From: Nitrososphaerota archaeon
Lineage (GTDB): Archaea > Thermoproteota > Nitrososphaeria > Nitrososphaerales > Nitrosopumilaceae
NCBI GenBank assembly: GCA_022562615.1
Contig: JADFOW010000006.1
Span: forward strand, 1-41,563
Direction of reading: 5' to 3'
DNA: 41,563 nucleotides
Made by a program: the position numbers and the translations under genes. The notes under the pieces were generated by a model, which saw nothing but the letters and a program-made list of their open reading frames with translations, searched no databases and was not told the DNA's origin. Position 1 is the first letter of the stretch, and each line of letters starts with the position of its first letter. Of this stretch, positions 1-9,732 are shown piece after piece.

Positions 1-618
1 TGTAAGTTCTGTAATTTTTTCTCCATCCAAATCTTTCAATGTTACATCAATCTCAGCTTGATTGATTGCCCCAAAACTTTGATAGAACTGTGGATTTGGA
101 TTTACGTCTTTATCAAATACCTTTATAGCAATATTATAATTTTCATTCCAAAAAGTTTTGAAGTTTTGTTGAACCAAAACAATCATCTCTATAGGTTTTG
201 TATTATCTTCTATTACAGTGGTAGCATCTTGAACTGGAACAGTTTCTAATTTTATTGGATCTAATTGATTGCTTCCAAGAAAATAGCTATTGATTAAATA
301 ATCTCCATTTCCTATTCCTTTTGCGTAAATTAAAATATTTTCAGAGTGTACAACAAAAGAATTTCCCATAATTTTGATTCTAGCATTTTCAATTTCTACT
401 ATTCTATCTCCTATTACAAGCAAACCTGATTGTAGGATTGGAATTATTTTATCAAACCTCGAGTATTGATTTTCGCCAAATTCTAGAGACAAAACAATTT
501 CTCCATCTTCTGACTCTGCGATGATGTTTTTATTTTCAATATCCGCAACTCCAAAAACAGATTGTGGGACTAAAACTAGCAAAAATAACGGAAGTAAGAA
601 AAGTCTTTTCAAAGCCAT
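1..618 (-). CDS. Secreted hypothetical protein, C-terminus truncated by the window edge
   Basis: Minus-strand reading frame open from ATG at 618 to the window edge: MALKRLFLLPLFLLVLVPQSVFG(signal peptide)VADIENKN...FGAINQAEIDVTLKDLDGEKITELT. Confidence 0.75.
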   Translation of the reverse strand, partial: MALKRLFLLPLFLLVLVPQSVFGVADIENKNIIAESEDGEIVLSLEFGENQYSRFDKIIPILQSGLLVIGDRIVEIENARIKIMGNSFVVHSENILIYAKGIGNGDYLINSYFLGSNQLDPIKLETVPVQDATTVIEDNTKPIEMIVLVQQNFKTFWNENYNIAIKVFDKDVNPNPQFYQSFGAINQAEIDVTLKDLDGEKITELT

Positions 619-727
619 TTTGAAGTACCACCAAATTGTTTAAAAATTTTAAAAAAATACTTTATTTCCCAATTGGTTGAAAATATTGATAGATTTTTAA
701 TCAATTAATTTCTCTAAATTGTAAGTT

Positions 728-1309
728 ATGATTGTTGTAATTGAGGGTGGTGATCAAGCAGGGAAAAAAACTCAGACTGAATTACTATTCAAAGCTTTGA
801 AAAAAAGAAAAATCAGGGCTAAAACCTTTAGTTTTCCTGATTATACAACACCCATAGGCAAGGAGATTGCAAAGTATCTAAGTGGAAACAGAAAATTCCT
901 TCCACAAACCATTCACTGTCTTTTAGCTGCGAATAGATGGGAAAAATTAAGCCAAATTTTACAAGCACAATCAAAAAACTCTGTTTTAATAATGAACAGA
1001 TACTATCAATCAAATCTGGTCTATGGCCTTGCAAATGGACTGAAACAAGGTTGGTTAGAAAATTTGGATGCAGGTCTTCCAAAGGCTGATCTTGTCATTT
1101 TACTTGATATATCTCCAAAGGAATCTTTTCAAAGAAAGAAAAGAAATCGAGACAAGTTTGAAAAAAATGAAGAATTTCTTAAGAAGATCTCAAAAATTTA
1201 TCGAGTTACTGCAAAGAAAAAACGATGGAAAATCATTGATGCCTTGCAATCAAAAGAAAAAGTGCATCAAGAAATATTGAAAGTCTTTTCTAAAAAAATA
1301 GGACTATGA
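728..1309 (+). CDS. tmk: Thymidylate kinase (dTMP kinase)
   Basis: N-terminal P-loop IEGGDQAGKKTQ, then NRYYQSNLVYG and DLVILLDISPKESFQRK, typical of dTMP kinases. Confidence 0.85.
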   Translation: MIVVIEGGDQAGKKTQTELLFKALKKRKIRAKTFSFPDYTTPIGKEIAKYLSGNRKFLPQTIHCLLAANRWEKLSQILQAQSKNSVLIMNRYYQSNLVYGLANGLKQGWLENLDAGLPKADLVILLDISPKESFQRKKRNRDKFEKNEEFLKKISKIYRVTAKKKRWKIIDALQSKEKVHQEILKVFSKKIGL

Positions 1310-2541
1310 AAAAGAATTATTTAGATATCATCGATCCCATTCATGATTTTATTCGTGTTTATGATCATGAACTTGAAATTATTGATAATCCAATATTTCA
1401 AAGGCTAAGAAGAATTAAACAACTTTCTGGAGCTCACCTTACATATCCTGCAGCTCAGCATACAAGATTTGAGCATTCCCTAGGTGTGATGCATATCGCA
1501 AGTCAGGCTGGTCATGCGCTAAAAGAAAAAGGAATTTTGAAATCAGATGATATAGAAACTCTAAGACTTGCAGGGCTTTTACATGATATAGGTCATGGAC
1601 CATTTTCACATCTTTTTGAAGAAATAATACAACAAAAAAAAATTTCCCATGAAGATTTTGGAAAGGCTATCATTCTCGAATTAGAGATTGGTGATACTTT
1701 ATCAAAAAATGGGTTTGATAAAAAATTCATTACCAAAGTAGCTTTCGGCGAATCAAAATATCAGTACTTAAATGAAATTATCTCAGGTGCTCTAAGTGCT
1801 GACATGATGGATTATCTGTTACGTGATGGATATTTCACTGGAGCAGAACACGCAAAAATTGATCACAAAAGATTAACACAATCACTGGAGGTGCACAAAA
1901 AAAAACTCGCTTTAGAAAGATCTGCACTTTATTCCTTTGAATCTATGATGCATTCTAGATATCAAATGTTCAAAGCAGTTTATTTTCATAAAACAGTTAG
2001 AGCAGCGGAAGTGATGTTGATTGAAGCATTAAGATTATCTGATGATGAGTTTGGTTTTACTTCCTTTAACATAAACGAATTTGTCAAACTTACCGACGAA
2101 TATGTTCTATTCATGATTCTTTCTTCAAAATCATCAAAGCTGAAAAAAGCAAGACAACTTGTCGAGGACTATCAAAATAGAAAATTGTTAAAATGTGTTT
2201 ATGAGAGAATTTTAACGAGTAAAACACTATTAGAACAAATTAAAACAAACGAGATTAGATATTCCCTTTCTAAAAAATCCAAAGTCGATGAAAATGAGAT
2301 TTTTGTTGATAGTTCGGTTACTCCATCAATACCTTTTTCCCCTTCTAAAAAGGAATCAAAACAAATTATTCTAATTACATATGAAAACGGAAATGCGCAG
2401 GCTCAAGAATTGCCCATCTCAAAAATCCCTATTGTCTCTGCAATATCTGGATTTATGAATATTTTGAGGGTATACACACCTAAAAAAAATAGAAAAAAAG
2501 TTGAAATTGCTGCAAAATCAATCTTGGGTGATCTAAAATAA
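1306..2541 (+). CDS. HD-domain phosphohydrolase (SAMHD1/dGTPase-like)
   Basis: [40 protein letters not shown] and [12 protein letters not shown] motifs of the HD superfamily. Confidence 0.88.
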   Translation: MKKNYLDIIDPIHDFIRVYDHELEIIDNPIFQRLRRIKQLSGAHLTYPAAQHTRFEHSLGVMHIASQAGHALKEKGILKSDDIETLRLAGLLHDIGHGPFSHLFEEIIQQKKISHEDFGKAIILELEIGDTLSKNGFDKKFITKVAFGESKYQYLNEIISGALSADMMDYLLRDGYFTGAEHAKIDHKRLTQSLEVHKKKLALERSALYSFESMMHSRYQMFKAVYFHKTVRAAEVMLIEALRLSDDEFGFTSFNINEFVKLTDEYVLFMILSSKSSKLKKARQLVEDYQNRKLLKCVYERILTSKTLLEQIKTNEIRYSLSKKSKVDENEIFVDSSVTPSIPFSPSKKESKQIILITYENGNAQAQELPISKIPIVSAISGFMNILRVYTPKKNRKKVEIAAKSILGDLK

Positions 2542-3218
2542 CGAAAAAAAGAATTGTAATCAAACTTTCAGGACGTATTTTTGGCATAGATAATGTAAAA
2601 GTGTTAAAAGACTATGCTTCATTTCTAGTTAAGATTAGTAAGATATGTCAACCTATTGTAATTGCCGGCGGTGGAAATATTGCAAGACATTATATTTCTC
2701 ATGCAAGATCCTCAGGAGCTGATGAATCTACGTTAGATGAACTTGGAATAGAAATTTCTAGATTAAATGCTAAACTTTTGATTTATGCATTGAAAAACAG
2801 AGCATATTCACATCCACCTACCACTTTACAAGAAGTAAAACATGCAGTTGATGATGGTTTGATTGTTGTAACAGGTGGTTTACATCCAGGACAGAGCACA
2901 AATGGAACAGCTGCATTAATTGCTGAAAAAATCCAAGCAGAACAATTTCTTAATGCCACAGATGTTGATGGAGTCTACGATATGGATCCCAATAAATACA
3001 AAAAAGCAAAAAAGTTCACACAAATTGAATTAAAGGATCTTAAAAAAATGTTAGTTCATGAAAATTCTTTTGCAGGAGGATATGATTTGATGGATATCGT
3101 TGCTTTGAAAATTATTGAGCGATCTAAAATTAAAACCAGAATTTTAAAGGCAGACCCCAAAATTATTGAAAAAGCAATAAAAGGTGCAAATGTGGGAACA
3201 AAAATAGTTTTACCTTAA
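2538..3218 (+). CDS. pyrH: UMP kinase (archaeal type); apparent non-canonical start
   Basis: [11 protein letters not shown]...[14 protein letters not shown]...[19 protein letters not shown]...[13 protein letters not shown]. The track start (GTG 2601) omits the KLSG motif; the frame reads ATA ACG AAA AAA AGA ATT GTA ATC AAA CTT TCA GGA from 2538. Confidence 0.88.
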   Translation: MTKKRIVIKLSGRIFGIDNVKVLKDYASFLVKISKICQPIVIAGGGNIARHYISHARSSGADESTLDELGIEISRLNAKLLIYALKNRAYSHPPTTLQEVKHAVDDGLIVVTGGLHPGQSTNGTAALIAEKIQAEQFLNATDVDGVYDMDPNKYKKAKKFTQIELKDLKKMLVHENSFAGGYDLMDIVALKIIERSKIKTRILKADPKIIEKAIKGANVGTKIVLP

Positions 3219-3224
3219 AATTAA

Positions 3225-3581
3225 TTATTCTGTTAATTTATTTTGAAGAGTTGGACGATCCTCAGTCCAGATTTGGATAGTTGATTTAGGATATTCAGGA
3301 ACTTTTGATTCTCTTAATTTTTTATAAATTTCTAATGCTTCTTTTTTTTCTACTTTCTTTGATTGAGCCTTTGTATATCCATCTTTATCTACAATTACTG
3401 CAACGTATCCATCTTCAGATTGTATAACAGCTGTAAATTCTTCTTCCCCAACAGGAAAGAATTTTCCATCAATTTTTTTTGTGGTTAGAGTAAGCATCCC
3501 AAATCCCGCAATTTCAAATATTTTCATTTGTGATTTGTTAGCTATGATTTTTCCTTGTTGTACTGCCTGAAAATATTGCAC
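3225..3581 (-). CDS. Conserved hypothetical protein (118 aa)
   Basis: ORF track; protein-like composition; fits between convergent neighbours. Confidence 0.6.
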   Translation of the reverse strand: MQYFQAVQQGKIIANKSQMKIFEIAGFGMLTLTTKKIDGKFFPVGEEEFTAVIQSEDGYVAVIVDKDGYTKAQSKKVEKKEALEIYKKLRESKVPEYPKSTIQIWTEDRPTLQNKLTE

Positions 3582-3642
3582 AACAATTTTTCTTTTTAAT
3601 AGTATAATAACTATCTCAACATTTAAGATATCCTAAAGGTAA

Positions 3643-4194
3643 ATGATTTTATTGAATTCCAAGATATTTGTCATTGCAACAATTGTAGTTTTGGTGGGAG
3701 CTTTAGGAGTTATTACTCTAACAACCTCTACCTCCGACAAAGAACCTTTCCAAAAAATTCAAAACCAAGCCAAGCTCATTACTATTGAATTAGAAGATAT
3801 TTCAATTCTACAAGTTTCGGAAAGAGCAGCTCTTATAGAAATAAAATTTAAGCTTAATAATCCAAATTCTCGTTCAGTGATTGCTACCCTTTTAACATAT
3901 TCACTCTATGCATCAAGTGACTCTGAAGAATACAAAATGAGTTCAGGTACAATTGGAAGTAGACCATCAGGGATAGTGGATGGATCGGACTACTATATTA
4001 TACTTAGCCGTAATTCCATTGTATTGAAAGATAAGCTAATTCTTGATTATCCAGGAAATTCTCCGGAGTTGATGTCCATTCTAGAAAGTAGTAATCCCAG
4101 TTGGCGAGTAGATGGTAATGTTTTCTATAATCTTAGTTCAATGACTAGTGGCCAAGAAATTGAGGTTCACTTTGATCTAAGAATTGAGAGTTAA
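3643..4194 (+). CDS. Membrane-anchored protein with LEA14/WHy-like domain
   Basis: N-terminal TM helix, then LIEIKFKLNNPNSRSVIATLLTYSLYASSD, resembling the NPN motif of LEA14-like folds. Confidence 0.6.
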   Translation: MILLNSKIFVIATIVVLVGALGVITLTTSTSDKEPFQKIQNQAKLITIELEDISILQVSERAALIEIKFKLNNPNSRSVIATLLTYSLYASSDSEEYKMSSGTIGSRPSGIVDGSDYYIILSRNSIVLKDKLILDYPGNSPELMSILESSNPSWRVDGNVFYNLSSMTSGQEIEVHFDLRIES

Positions 4195-4204
4195 AATTAC
4201 TAAG

Positions 4205-4240
4205 GTATCATAATATTTGAAAATTATGATACATTGTTTT
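4205..4240 (+). terminator. Perfect 10-bp stem-loop followed by a T-rich tract
   Basis: GTATCATAAT-atttgaaa-ATTATGATAC followed by attgttttt, just after the stop at 4194. Confidence 0.55.
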
Positions 4241-4294
4241 TAAATTAAATATATTGGCAAAGTTATAAAAGCCCGTGCCTCTGTTTTTTATCAA

Positions 4295-4405
4295 ATGGCA
4301 GAAGCAGGTATAGCAGCATTTGGTGTAACAGCAGGAGTATTCATTGCATTAGCAGTTGTGTGCTTTGCATTACGTGGTAAAGGACATCCAGAACCACTAG
4401 AATAA
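4295..4405 (+). CDS. 36-aa single-TM microprotein
   Basis: ATG...TAA: MAEAGIAAFGVTAGVFIALAVVCFALRGKGHPEPLE; TATA-like sequences (aaatatattgg, ttataaaag) upstream; absent from the ORF track. Confidence 0.65.
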   Translation: MAEAGIAAFGVTAGVFIALAVVCFALRGKGHPEPLE

Positions 4406-4439
4406 ACAAAGGAAATAATTCCTTTACAATATTTTTAAT

Positions 4440-5087
4440 TTAATTTTCCTTTGAAATTCCAAACATTTCAGCTATCGAGAGCTGTTTTGAGTGCTTTTTG
4501 CTGATAAAACATCTTGTATAATATTGACAATCCATGCAATTCAGAGAGGGCTCTAGAATTGGAGTTTTTTGTTCATTTAGAAGATCACTTAAGACTCGTA
4601 CTCTTCTAATTACTTCTTCAAACATTTTTTTATCACGAGTCAATGAAAAAGTGAATTCTTCTTTATCGCTTGTAATGTAGATTATTACTCCAATGGTTTT
4701 ATCATAAATCCACAAACAGGCATTTAGGTAAAGTAGATCATTTGCGTGAGGTGATTCTAGAATAGTTTGAGCGGGCCTAAATAAGATAATCATATCATCT
4801 ACTATCATGTCAGCCTGACCCTTTAATTTTATATCATCAATTGCAAATTCTTTTGGTTCACTGCCATACTCCAATTTCCGAAGTAATCCACTAAGAAGAT
4901 CATTGAATCCTCTTCTTTCAATCTCTTTTGAATCTGTCCTGTCATAATACGATCGTCTCAAACATTGAATTACCTCTTGTAAATGAATAGTCTTATAATC
5001 ATTAGCATCAATTTCAATTTCTAATTCTCGGCTGATCGAATCAATTGCATTTTTAATTATGCTTCTATAATCTGTATCACCCATCAT
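4440..5087 (-). CDS. Cas4/RecB-like PD-(D/E)XK-family protein with Cys cluster (standalone)
   Basis: QEVIQCLRRSYYDR, LKGQADMIVDDMIILFRP and C-terminal CMDCQYYTRC resemble Cas4/Dna2-type FeS nucleases. Confidence 0.65.
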   Translation of the reverse strand: MMGDTDYRSIIKNAIDSISRELEIEIDANDYKTIHLQEVIQCLRRSYYDRTDSKEIERRGFNDLLSGLLRKLEYGSEPKEFAIDDIKLKGQADMIVDDMIILFRPAQTILESPHANDLLYLNACLWIYDKTIGVIIYITSDKEEFTFSLTRDKKMFEEVIRRVRVLSDLLNEQKTPILEPSLNCMDCQYYTRCFISKKHSKQLSIAEMFGISKEN

Positions 5088-5119
5088 GATAAAACACCTA
5101 GAAAGTACATCTTTATAGG

Positions 5120-5356
5120 TTAATTCATAATCTTTATGAGAAATTTTGAGATTCTACCAGAGAAAGCCAGGGCCACAAGATGTACACCAAATCCCAATAC
5201 TGCTCCCAGCACAAAATTCCCTGTTCCATAATAGATTCCAAGAAATATGGCCAAGGCAGGGAGTGTGAAAATCATTGCCAAAAATGTACTTATCCATATC
5301 ATATTAATTAAAACTCCAGTAGGAACTTTCTTTTTTTTAGAAGTAAAGTGTACCAT
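5120..5356 (-). CDS. Small two-TM membrane protein adjacent to ATP synthase subunit C
   Basis: 78 aa: MVHFTSKKKKVPTGVLINMIWISTFLAMIFTLPALAIFLGIYYGTGNFVLGAVLGFGVHLVALAFSG...; 8 nt from the subunit C gene. Confidence 0.65.
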   Translation of the reverse strand: MVHFTSKKKKVPTGVLINMIWISTFLAMIFTLPALAIFLGIYYGTGNFVLGAVLGFGVHLVALAFSGRISKFLIKIMN

Positions 5357-5364
5357 TTTCAGGC

Positions 5365-6402
5365 TTAATTTTCTTCAAGAATTAATTTAGACATTGTAAT
5401 TTCTGCTGGAATTTTTTGTTCTACAGCATAAGCAATAGCTGCCAAATTTCTTACCTCATAAGCAGTTAATTTGGTTATACCAATAATGGTTGCAAAACTG
5501 AACATCTTTGAAAAAGATCTAATTGAGGATTGATAAATTTCTAATTCAAATGCTCTTTCAAATTCAGCTATCATATCTAATTCATTTTCAGCTTCTGGAA
5601 TTAGATTCTTGTACTTTGTACTAGTTAATTCATTAAATGCATCTCTTATTGAAACTGCACTTATCATTCGTCCAAGTAATTCTCTTGATGCACTAGCAGA
5701 AACTGAAACAATCAAATCTTGAATTTGATCTTCCTCTAGACCCCAGAATTTTCCTCGTATTACACTTAACAAGTTGTAAAAATCAATATCCATACCAATT
5801 AATTTGGCAACTTCGGGTTCTCTGCTATTTTTCATGGCACGACCTAAATGCTGATACAAAATTTTATCAAAGTAAAGGTCAAAAATTTGGATATTCTTTT
5901 TATCATTGTAAAGAGCAGCAGCTTTTGCAATTTCTTCTCCAAATGGTCCTGAGCTTAAATTTGCCACTGTCTCTTCCAAATCTTTTGCAACTAGTGCTTT
6001 AATGACAATATCTCTTTGCTTGATCAGTTCTTCTGCATGAAGATTGATATGCACTTCAATTTCTTCTTGAGATTTACCTAGAACCTTTCCCTTTAGTACT
6101 GATTTTAAATTAGAAATAATGAATTTCATGTAATATGCGTTAAAGATATTTTTATCCCCTGATGTTTTGGCAATAGAATAATGAACATCTGCTAAATGTC
6201 CCCTTAATGCATTTTCAATCTTCTGAGAAGTATATGGTTTTTGAACCTCTGAAACTGAAACTCCATAAATTGTATTTTTGATTCTTGTAATTAATTCATC
6301 TAAATCTCTAGATTCAGCTAATGTTTGGAAATCTGCCTTTTTTAGCAATTTACCTTTTTTGCTGTATGTTTTGACTGAGGCATAGACATTATTGGCGCCC
6401 AT
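5365..6402 (-). CDS. atpC: A-type ATP synthase subunit C
   Basis: YASVKTYSKKGKLLKKADFQTLAESRDLDELITRIKNTIYG and YNLLSVIRGKFWGLEEDQI resemble V/A-ATPase subunit C/d. Confidence 0.82.
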   Translation of the reverse strand: MGANNVYASVKTYSKKGKLLKKADFQTLAESRDLDELITRIKNTIYGVSVSEVQKPYTSQKIENALRGHLADVHYSIAKTSGDKNIFNAYYMKFIISNLKSVLKGKVLGKSQEEIEVHINLHAEELIKQRDIVIKALVAKDLEETVANLSSGPFGEEIAKAAALYNDKKNIQIFDLYFDKILYQHLGRAMKNSREPEVAKLIGMDIDFYNLLSVIRGKFWGLEEDQIQDLIVSVSASASRELLGRMISAVSIRDAFNELTSTKYKNLIPEAENELDMIAEFERAFELEIYQSSIRSFSKMFSFATIIGITKLTAYEVRNLAAIAYAVEQKIPAEITMSKLILEEN

Positions 6403-6468
6403 TTCAATGAATCTTGTTAGGTAACTGATTTTAATGTTTGGCGATTCAATCTTAATTAATCCAAATTT

Positions 6469-7137
6469 TTAGGTAATTTTATTGAGGAATCTTATGGCCT
6501 CCTCCTTTTCTTGTTTTGCAAGTTTCAAAAAGGCCTCTAGAAATTCTTTTTGATTAGTCAAAGATTCATCAGAAATATTTTGAAGTTTTGAGAGATCAAA
6601 TGGAAGAAGATCTTTGATTTTATGATCACAAAATGACTTTACATATTTTTGAAAAATAGAGTAGATAAAATTGGGACTTGTGTTAGAAAGATTAATTATG
6701 ATTTTTTCAAATTCTGTTTCATTGGGAGAAGATTTTGAGAAAAATTCCTTCAATAATTCTTCTTTGTTTTCAATTTCCTTTATAGACAAAGCAATTAAAA
6801 CACCTTTTCTAGTCAAATGGTAAAATGGAATTCCCATTTCTTGTAGGGCCTTAGGACCACGGTTTAGAGGCAATCTTCCGTTCTCTTCTGCAATCCCCAT
6901 TGGAAGCAAAATCTCGTCAAGGTCCCTAAAAATTCCTGAATAGATATTTTTCCAAACAATTCCTTGACCTTTAGCAATTTTTCGAGATATACCTGTTCTG
7001 GTTCTCTCTGCTGCGTTTGCGTTACTAGATAAAATTCGTATAATTGATCTCTGTCTTTTGGCCTCACCTGTAAGGCTATTGTCCTTGGTTTTGAACGTGT
7101 CAAATATTGACAATTTTGTGCTTGTTTTTACCTTCAT
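6469..7137 (-). CDS. Conserved hypothetical protein, possibly winged-helix N-terminal domain
   Basis: 222-aa ORF; ISRKIAKGQGIVWKNIYSGIFRDLDEILLPMGI...YHLTRKGVLIAL is HTH-like. Confidence 0.6.
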   Translation of the reverse strand: MKVKTSTKLSIFDTFKTKDNSLTGEAKRQRSIIRILSSNANAAERTRTGISRKIAKGQGIVWKNIYSGIFRDLDEILLPMGIAEENGRLPLNRGPKALQEMGIPFYHLTRKGVLIALSIKEIENKEELLKEFFSKSSPNETEFEKIIINLSNTSPNFIYSIFQKYVKSFCDHKIKDLLPFDLSKLQNISDESLTNQKEFLEAFLKLAKQEKEEAIRFLNKIT

Positions 7138-7263
7138 CTATTACACCATAACATAATTTTCAATTTCTATGATAATATCTAAATAAACTAAAATATAATA
7201 ATTTACAATTTTACCAATTTTATGGTCACAACCCTTAAATGACTTTCAATTTCGATTAAAATA

Positions 7264-8826
7264 ATGAATTCTAGGAACCACAAGTATGCTCTATTACTTG
7301 TGGCCGTAGTAGCCATTACAGCAATAGGTGCAATGTCACAGGCATATGCACAAAGTATTGATGATGGTATGGACGGATATGTTAAAGGAACCAGTGGAAT
7401 TTACACAGGTAACCCTAACGAATGTTGGTTTGATGACGGTGAAGGTGGCATGTTGCCATGTATGGTAGATACAGGTGATATGGCATGGATGCTAACAGCA
7501 ACTACATTAGTACTCATAATGTCCCCAGGAGTCGGATTCTTTTATGGCGGTTTAGCCAGATCAAAGAATATCGTCAATGTACTCGGCATGACCTTCATGG
7601 TTATGGGATTAATGTCAGTACAATGGGTTCTATGGGGATACTCGTTAGCCTTTGGTCCCATTGACAATGATGCAAACTTATTCATGGGTAATCTTGATTA
7701 TGTAGGTTTCAATCAAGTTTCTGCCTGGGCACCATTAGGTGAACCAGGTCCATGTGGAGACACGTGGTCGGCAGCATACCAAATGAATGCCTTCAAAGAG
7801 GGAGATGTTTGTAGTCAAGGTTGGCCAGGTACAGTTCCACATCAACTATTCGCAATGTTCCAAGCTACATTCGCAATAATTACACCAGTTCTGATTATTG
7901 GTGGATTAATTGACAGAATGAAGTTTAGTGCATTGATAGTCTTCATGCTCATATGGGGAACCTTCGTTTACGACCCAATTGCACATTGGGTTTGGGGAGG
8001 TGGATACATAGGAGGAGGAAGTCTCGACCTTGATCCAGATCTATCACCGTCATACGGATTAGACTTTGCTGGTGGTACTGTAGTACACATTACTTCAGGA
8101 TTCTCTGCATTGGCATGTGCCTTAATTCTTGGCAGAAGATTAGGATATGGTAAAGTGCCAATGGAGCCACACAACATACCCTTGGTTATACTTGGGGCAT
8201 CCCTTCTATGGTTTGGATGGTTTGGCTTCAACGCAGGAAGTGAAGTAATGGTAGACGGCATTACGGTAAGCGCATGGACTGTTACAAATACCGCAACAGG
8301 TATGGCTGTAATTACTTGGATGTTAGTGTCATGGGCACATACAGGAAAACCAAGTGTTGTAGGAGCCGCATCTGGCGCAGTAGCGGGATTGGTAGCAATC
8401 ACTCCAGCTTCTGGTTGGGTTGGTCCTATGGCGTCAATAATAATCGGTATTGCAGCTGGTACACTTTGTTACGGTGCTATCGCATTCAAGAATGCACGAA
8501 AATGGGATGACGCATTAGATGTATGGGGAGTACATGGAATAGGTGGTCTTACAGGTGCAATTCTGACTGGTACATTAGCTAGTCCACACGTTTGGGATAC
8601 CGGAGACGGTATTGGCGCATGGACAGGTACTGCAGAGGGAATGGAACAGCAAGCAATCAACATTATTGCTGCGTTTATCTCAGTAGGTTATGCCTTTGGT
8701 GTTACCTTGATAATCGTGAAAGTAATGGATGCCGTTTGGCCTGGCGGAATCAGAGTCACTCCTAAAGAAGAGGAGATTGGTCTTGATTTGGCACAGCACG
8801 GAGAAAGAGCATACGTAAACGAATAG
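7264..8826 (+). CDS. amt: Ammonium transporter (Amt) with signal peptide
   Basis: MLTATTLVLIMSPGVGFFYGGLARSKNIVNVLG, DFAGGTVVHITSGFSALACALILGRR, WFGWFGFNAGS, DVWGVHGIGGLTGAILTG. Confidence 0.97.
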   Translation: MNSRNHKYALLLVAVVAITAIGAMSQAYAQSIDDGMDGYVKGTSGIYTGNPNECWFDDGEGGMLPCMVDTGDMAWMLTATTLVLIMSPGVGFFYGGLARSKNIVNVLGMTFMVMGLMSVQWVLWGYSLAFGPIDNDANLFMGNLDYVGFNQVSAWAPLGEPGPCGDTWSAAYQMNAFKEGDVCSQGWPGTVPHQLFAMFQATFAIITPVLIIGGLIDRMKFSALIVFMLIWGTFVYDPIAHWVWGGGYIGGGSLDLDPDLSPSYGLDFAGGTVVHITSGFSALACALILGRRLGYGKVPMEPHNIPLVILGASLLWFGWFGFNAGSEVMVDGITVSAWTVTNTATGMAVITWMLVSWAHTGKPSVVGAASGAVAGLVAITPASGWVGPMASIIIGIAAGTLCYGAIAFKNARKWDDALDVWGVHGIGGLTGAILTGTLASPHVWDTGDGIGAWTGTAEGMEQQAINIIAAFISVGYAFGVTLIIVKVMDAVWPGGIRVTPKEEEIGLDLAQHGERAYVNE

Positions 8827-8836
8827 AAAACCTCAC

Positions 8837-8857
8837 TTTTCTTTTCTTTTCTTTTTG
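8837..8857 (+). terminator. Pyrimidine/T-rich tract downstream of amt
   Basis: cttttcttttcttttcttttt starting about 10 nt after the amt stop; archaeal terminators are commonly T-rich. Confidence 0.5.
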
Positions 8858-8897
8858 AAACAAATGAATTTACAAGTGAACAAAATCTAAATTAATT

Positions 8898-9674
8898 ATG
8901 TTAATCACTACATCGGAATTAGAATCAAAACTTGAACAATCAACATTGTTAGTAATCGACACTCGTTCATTTAATGAATATTCAGAGGGACATGTTCCAG
9001 GATCTGTCAATTTAGATCTCTTTGCATTTCATTGGGTAGATACAACAAAACAAGGAATAGAAAATTTTAACAAACAAATGGAGATGATTTTTTCGTTTGT
9101 AGGGATAGACTCTGAAAAGAAAGTTGTTTTTTATGATAATGTCTCAGGTATGTTAGCTGCAAGAGGTGTTTGGATGCTAGAATATTTTTCACATCCAGAT
9201 GTACATATGTTAGATGGCGGCATGAAAAAATGGAAAAAAGAAAACCGACCAATCGAGACAAAACAGAATGCATCTCAACCATCAAAATTTTCTGGAAAAA
9301 TTAATCCTGAAATTATTTCCAATTATGAATTTATTTTAAACAATATTGATACGCTAAAGATTATTGATGCAAGATCTGATGAGGAATATAATGGAACTAT
9401 TGTAAGGGCAGCACAAGTAGGACATATTCCAAAATCTATCAATATTGATTGGAATCTAAATATCAATGGTGAGGGAACTTTCAAATCGGATGATGAACTA
9501 TCCAAACTTTATCAAATACCCAAAGATTCTGCGATTGTGACTTATTGTCAAGGAGCCTATCGTGCTGCCAACACGTTTCTTGCATTAAAGAAACTTGGTT
9601 TTAAGAATGTCCGTGTATATCTAGGCTCTTGGGGAGAGTGGGGAAATAAACTAGATTTACCTGTGGAAAAATAA
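8898..9674 (+). CDS. Thiosulfate/3-mercaptopyruvate sulfurtransferase (tandem rhodanese)
   Basis: Two rhodanese modules (VIDTRSFNEYSEGHVPGSVNLD; IIDARSDEEYNG...GHIPKSINIDW) with active loop TYCQGAYRAAN. Confidence 0.93.
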   Translation: MLITTSELESKLEQSTLLVIDTRSFNEYSEGHVPGSVNLDLFAFHWVDTTKQGIENFNKQMEMIFSFVGIDSEKKVVFYDNVSGMLAARGVWMLEYFSHPDVHMLDGGMKKWKKENRPIETKQNASQPSKFSGKINPEIISNYEFILNNIDTLKIIDARSDEEYNGTIVRAAQVGHIPKSINIDWNLNINGEGTFKSDDELSKLYQIPKDSAIVTYCQGAYRAANTFLALKKLGFKNVRVYLGSWGEWGNKLDLPVEK

Positions 9675-9732
9675 TTCATCTCAACCCTAAATAGATTTGA
9701 GCTTTTTGATATTATGAAACAAATTAAAAAAA

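Noticed and set aside
58-249. 63-aa plus-strand ORF
   Set aside because: Antisense to the partial secreted-protein CDS (1..618, minus), which has a signal peptide and better composition
4205-4232. NikR-type operator (GTATCA...TGATAC resembles the E. coli NikR box GTATGA-N16-TCATAC)
   Set aside because: Arms differ and spacing is 8, not 16; it follows a stop codon and precedes a T tract, so a terminator is simpler
4440-5087. CRISPR-Cas system suggested by the Cas4-like protein
   Set aside because: No repeat-spacer array and no other cas genes seen in the window
6864-7103. 79-aa minus-strand ORF in an alternative frame
   Set aside because: Overlaps 6469..7137 on the same strand in another frame; no protein-like features
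7968-8402. 144-aa minus-strand ORF inside amt
   Set aside because: Shadow ORF antisense to the strongly supported ammonium transporter
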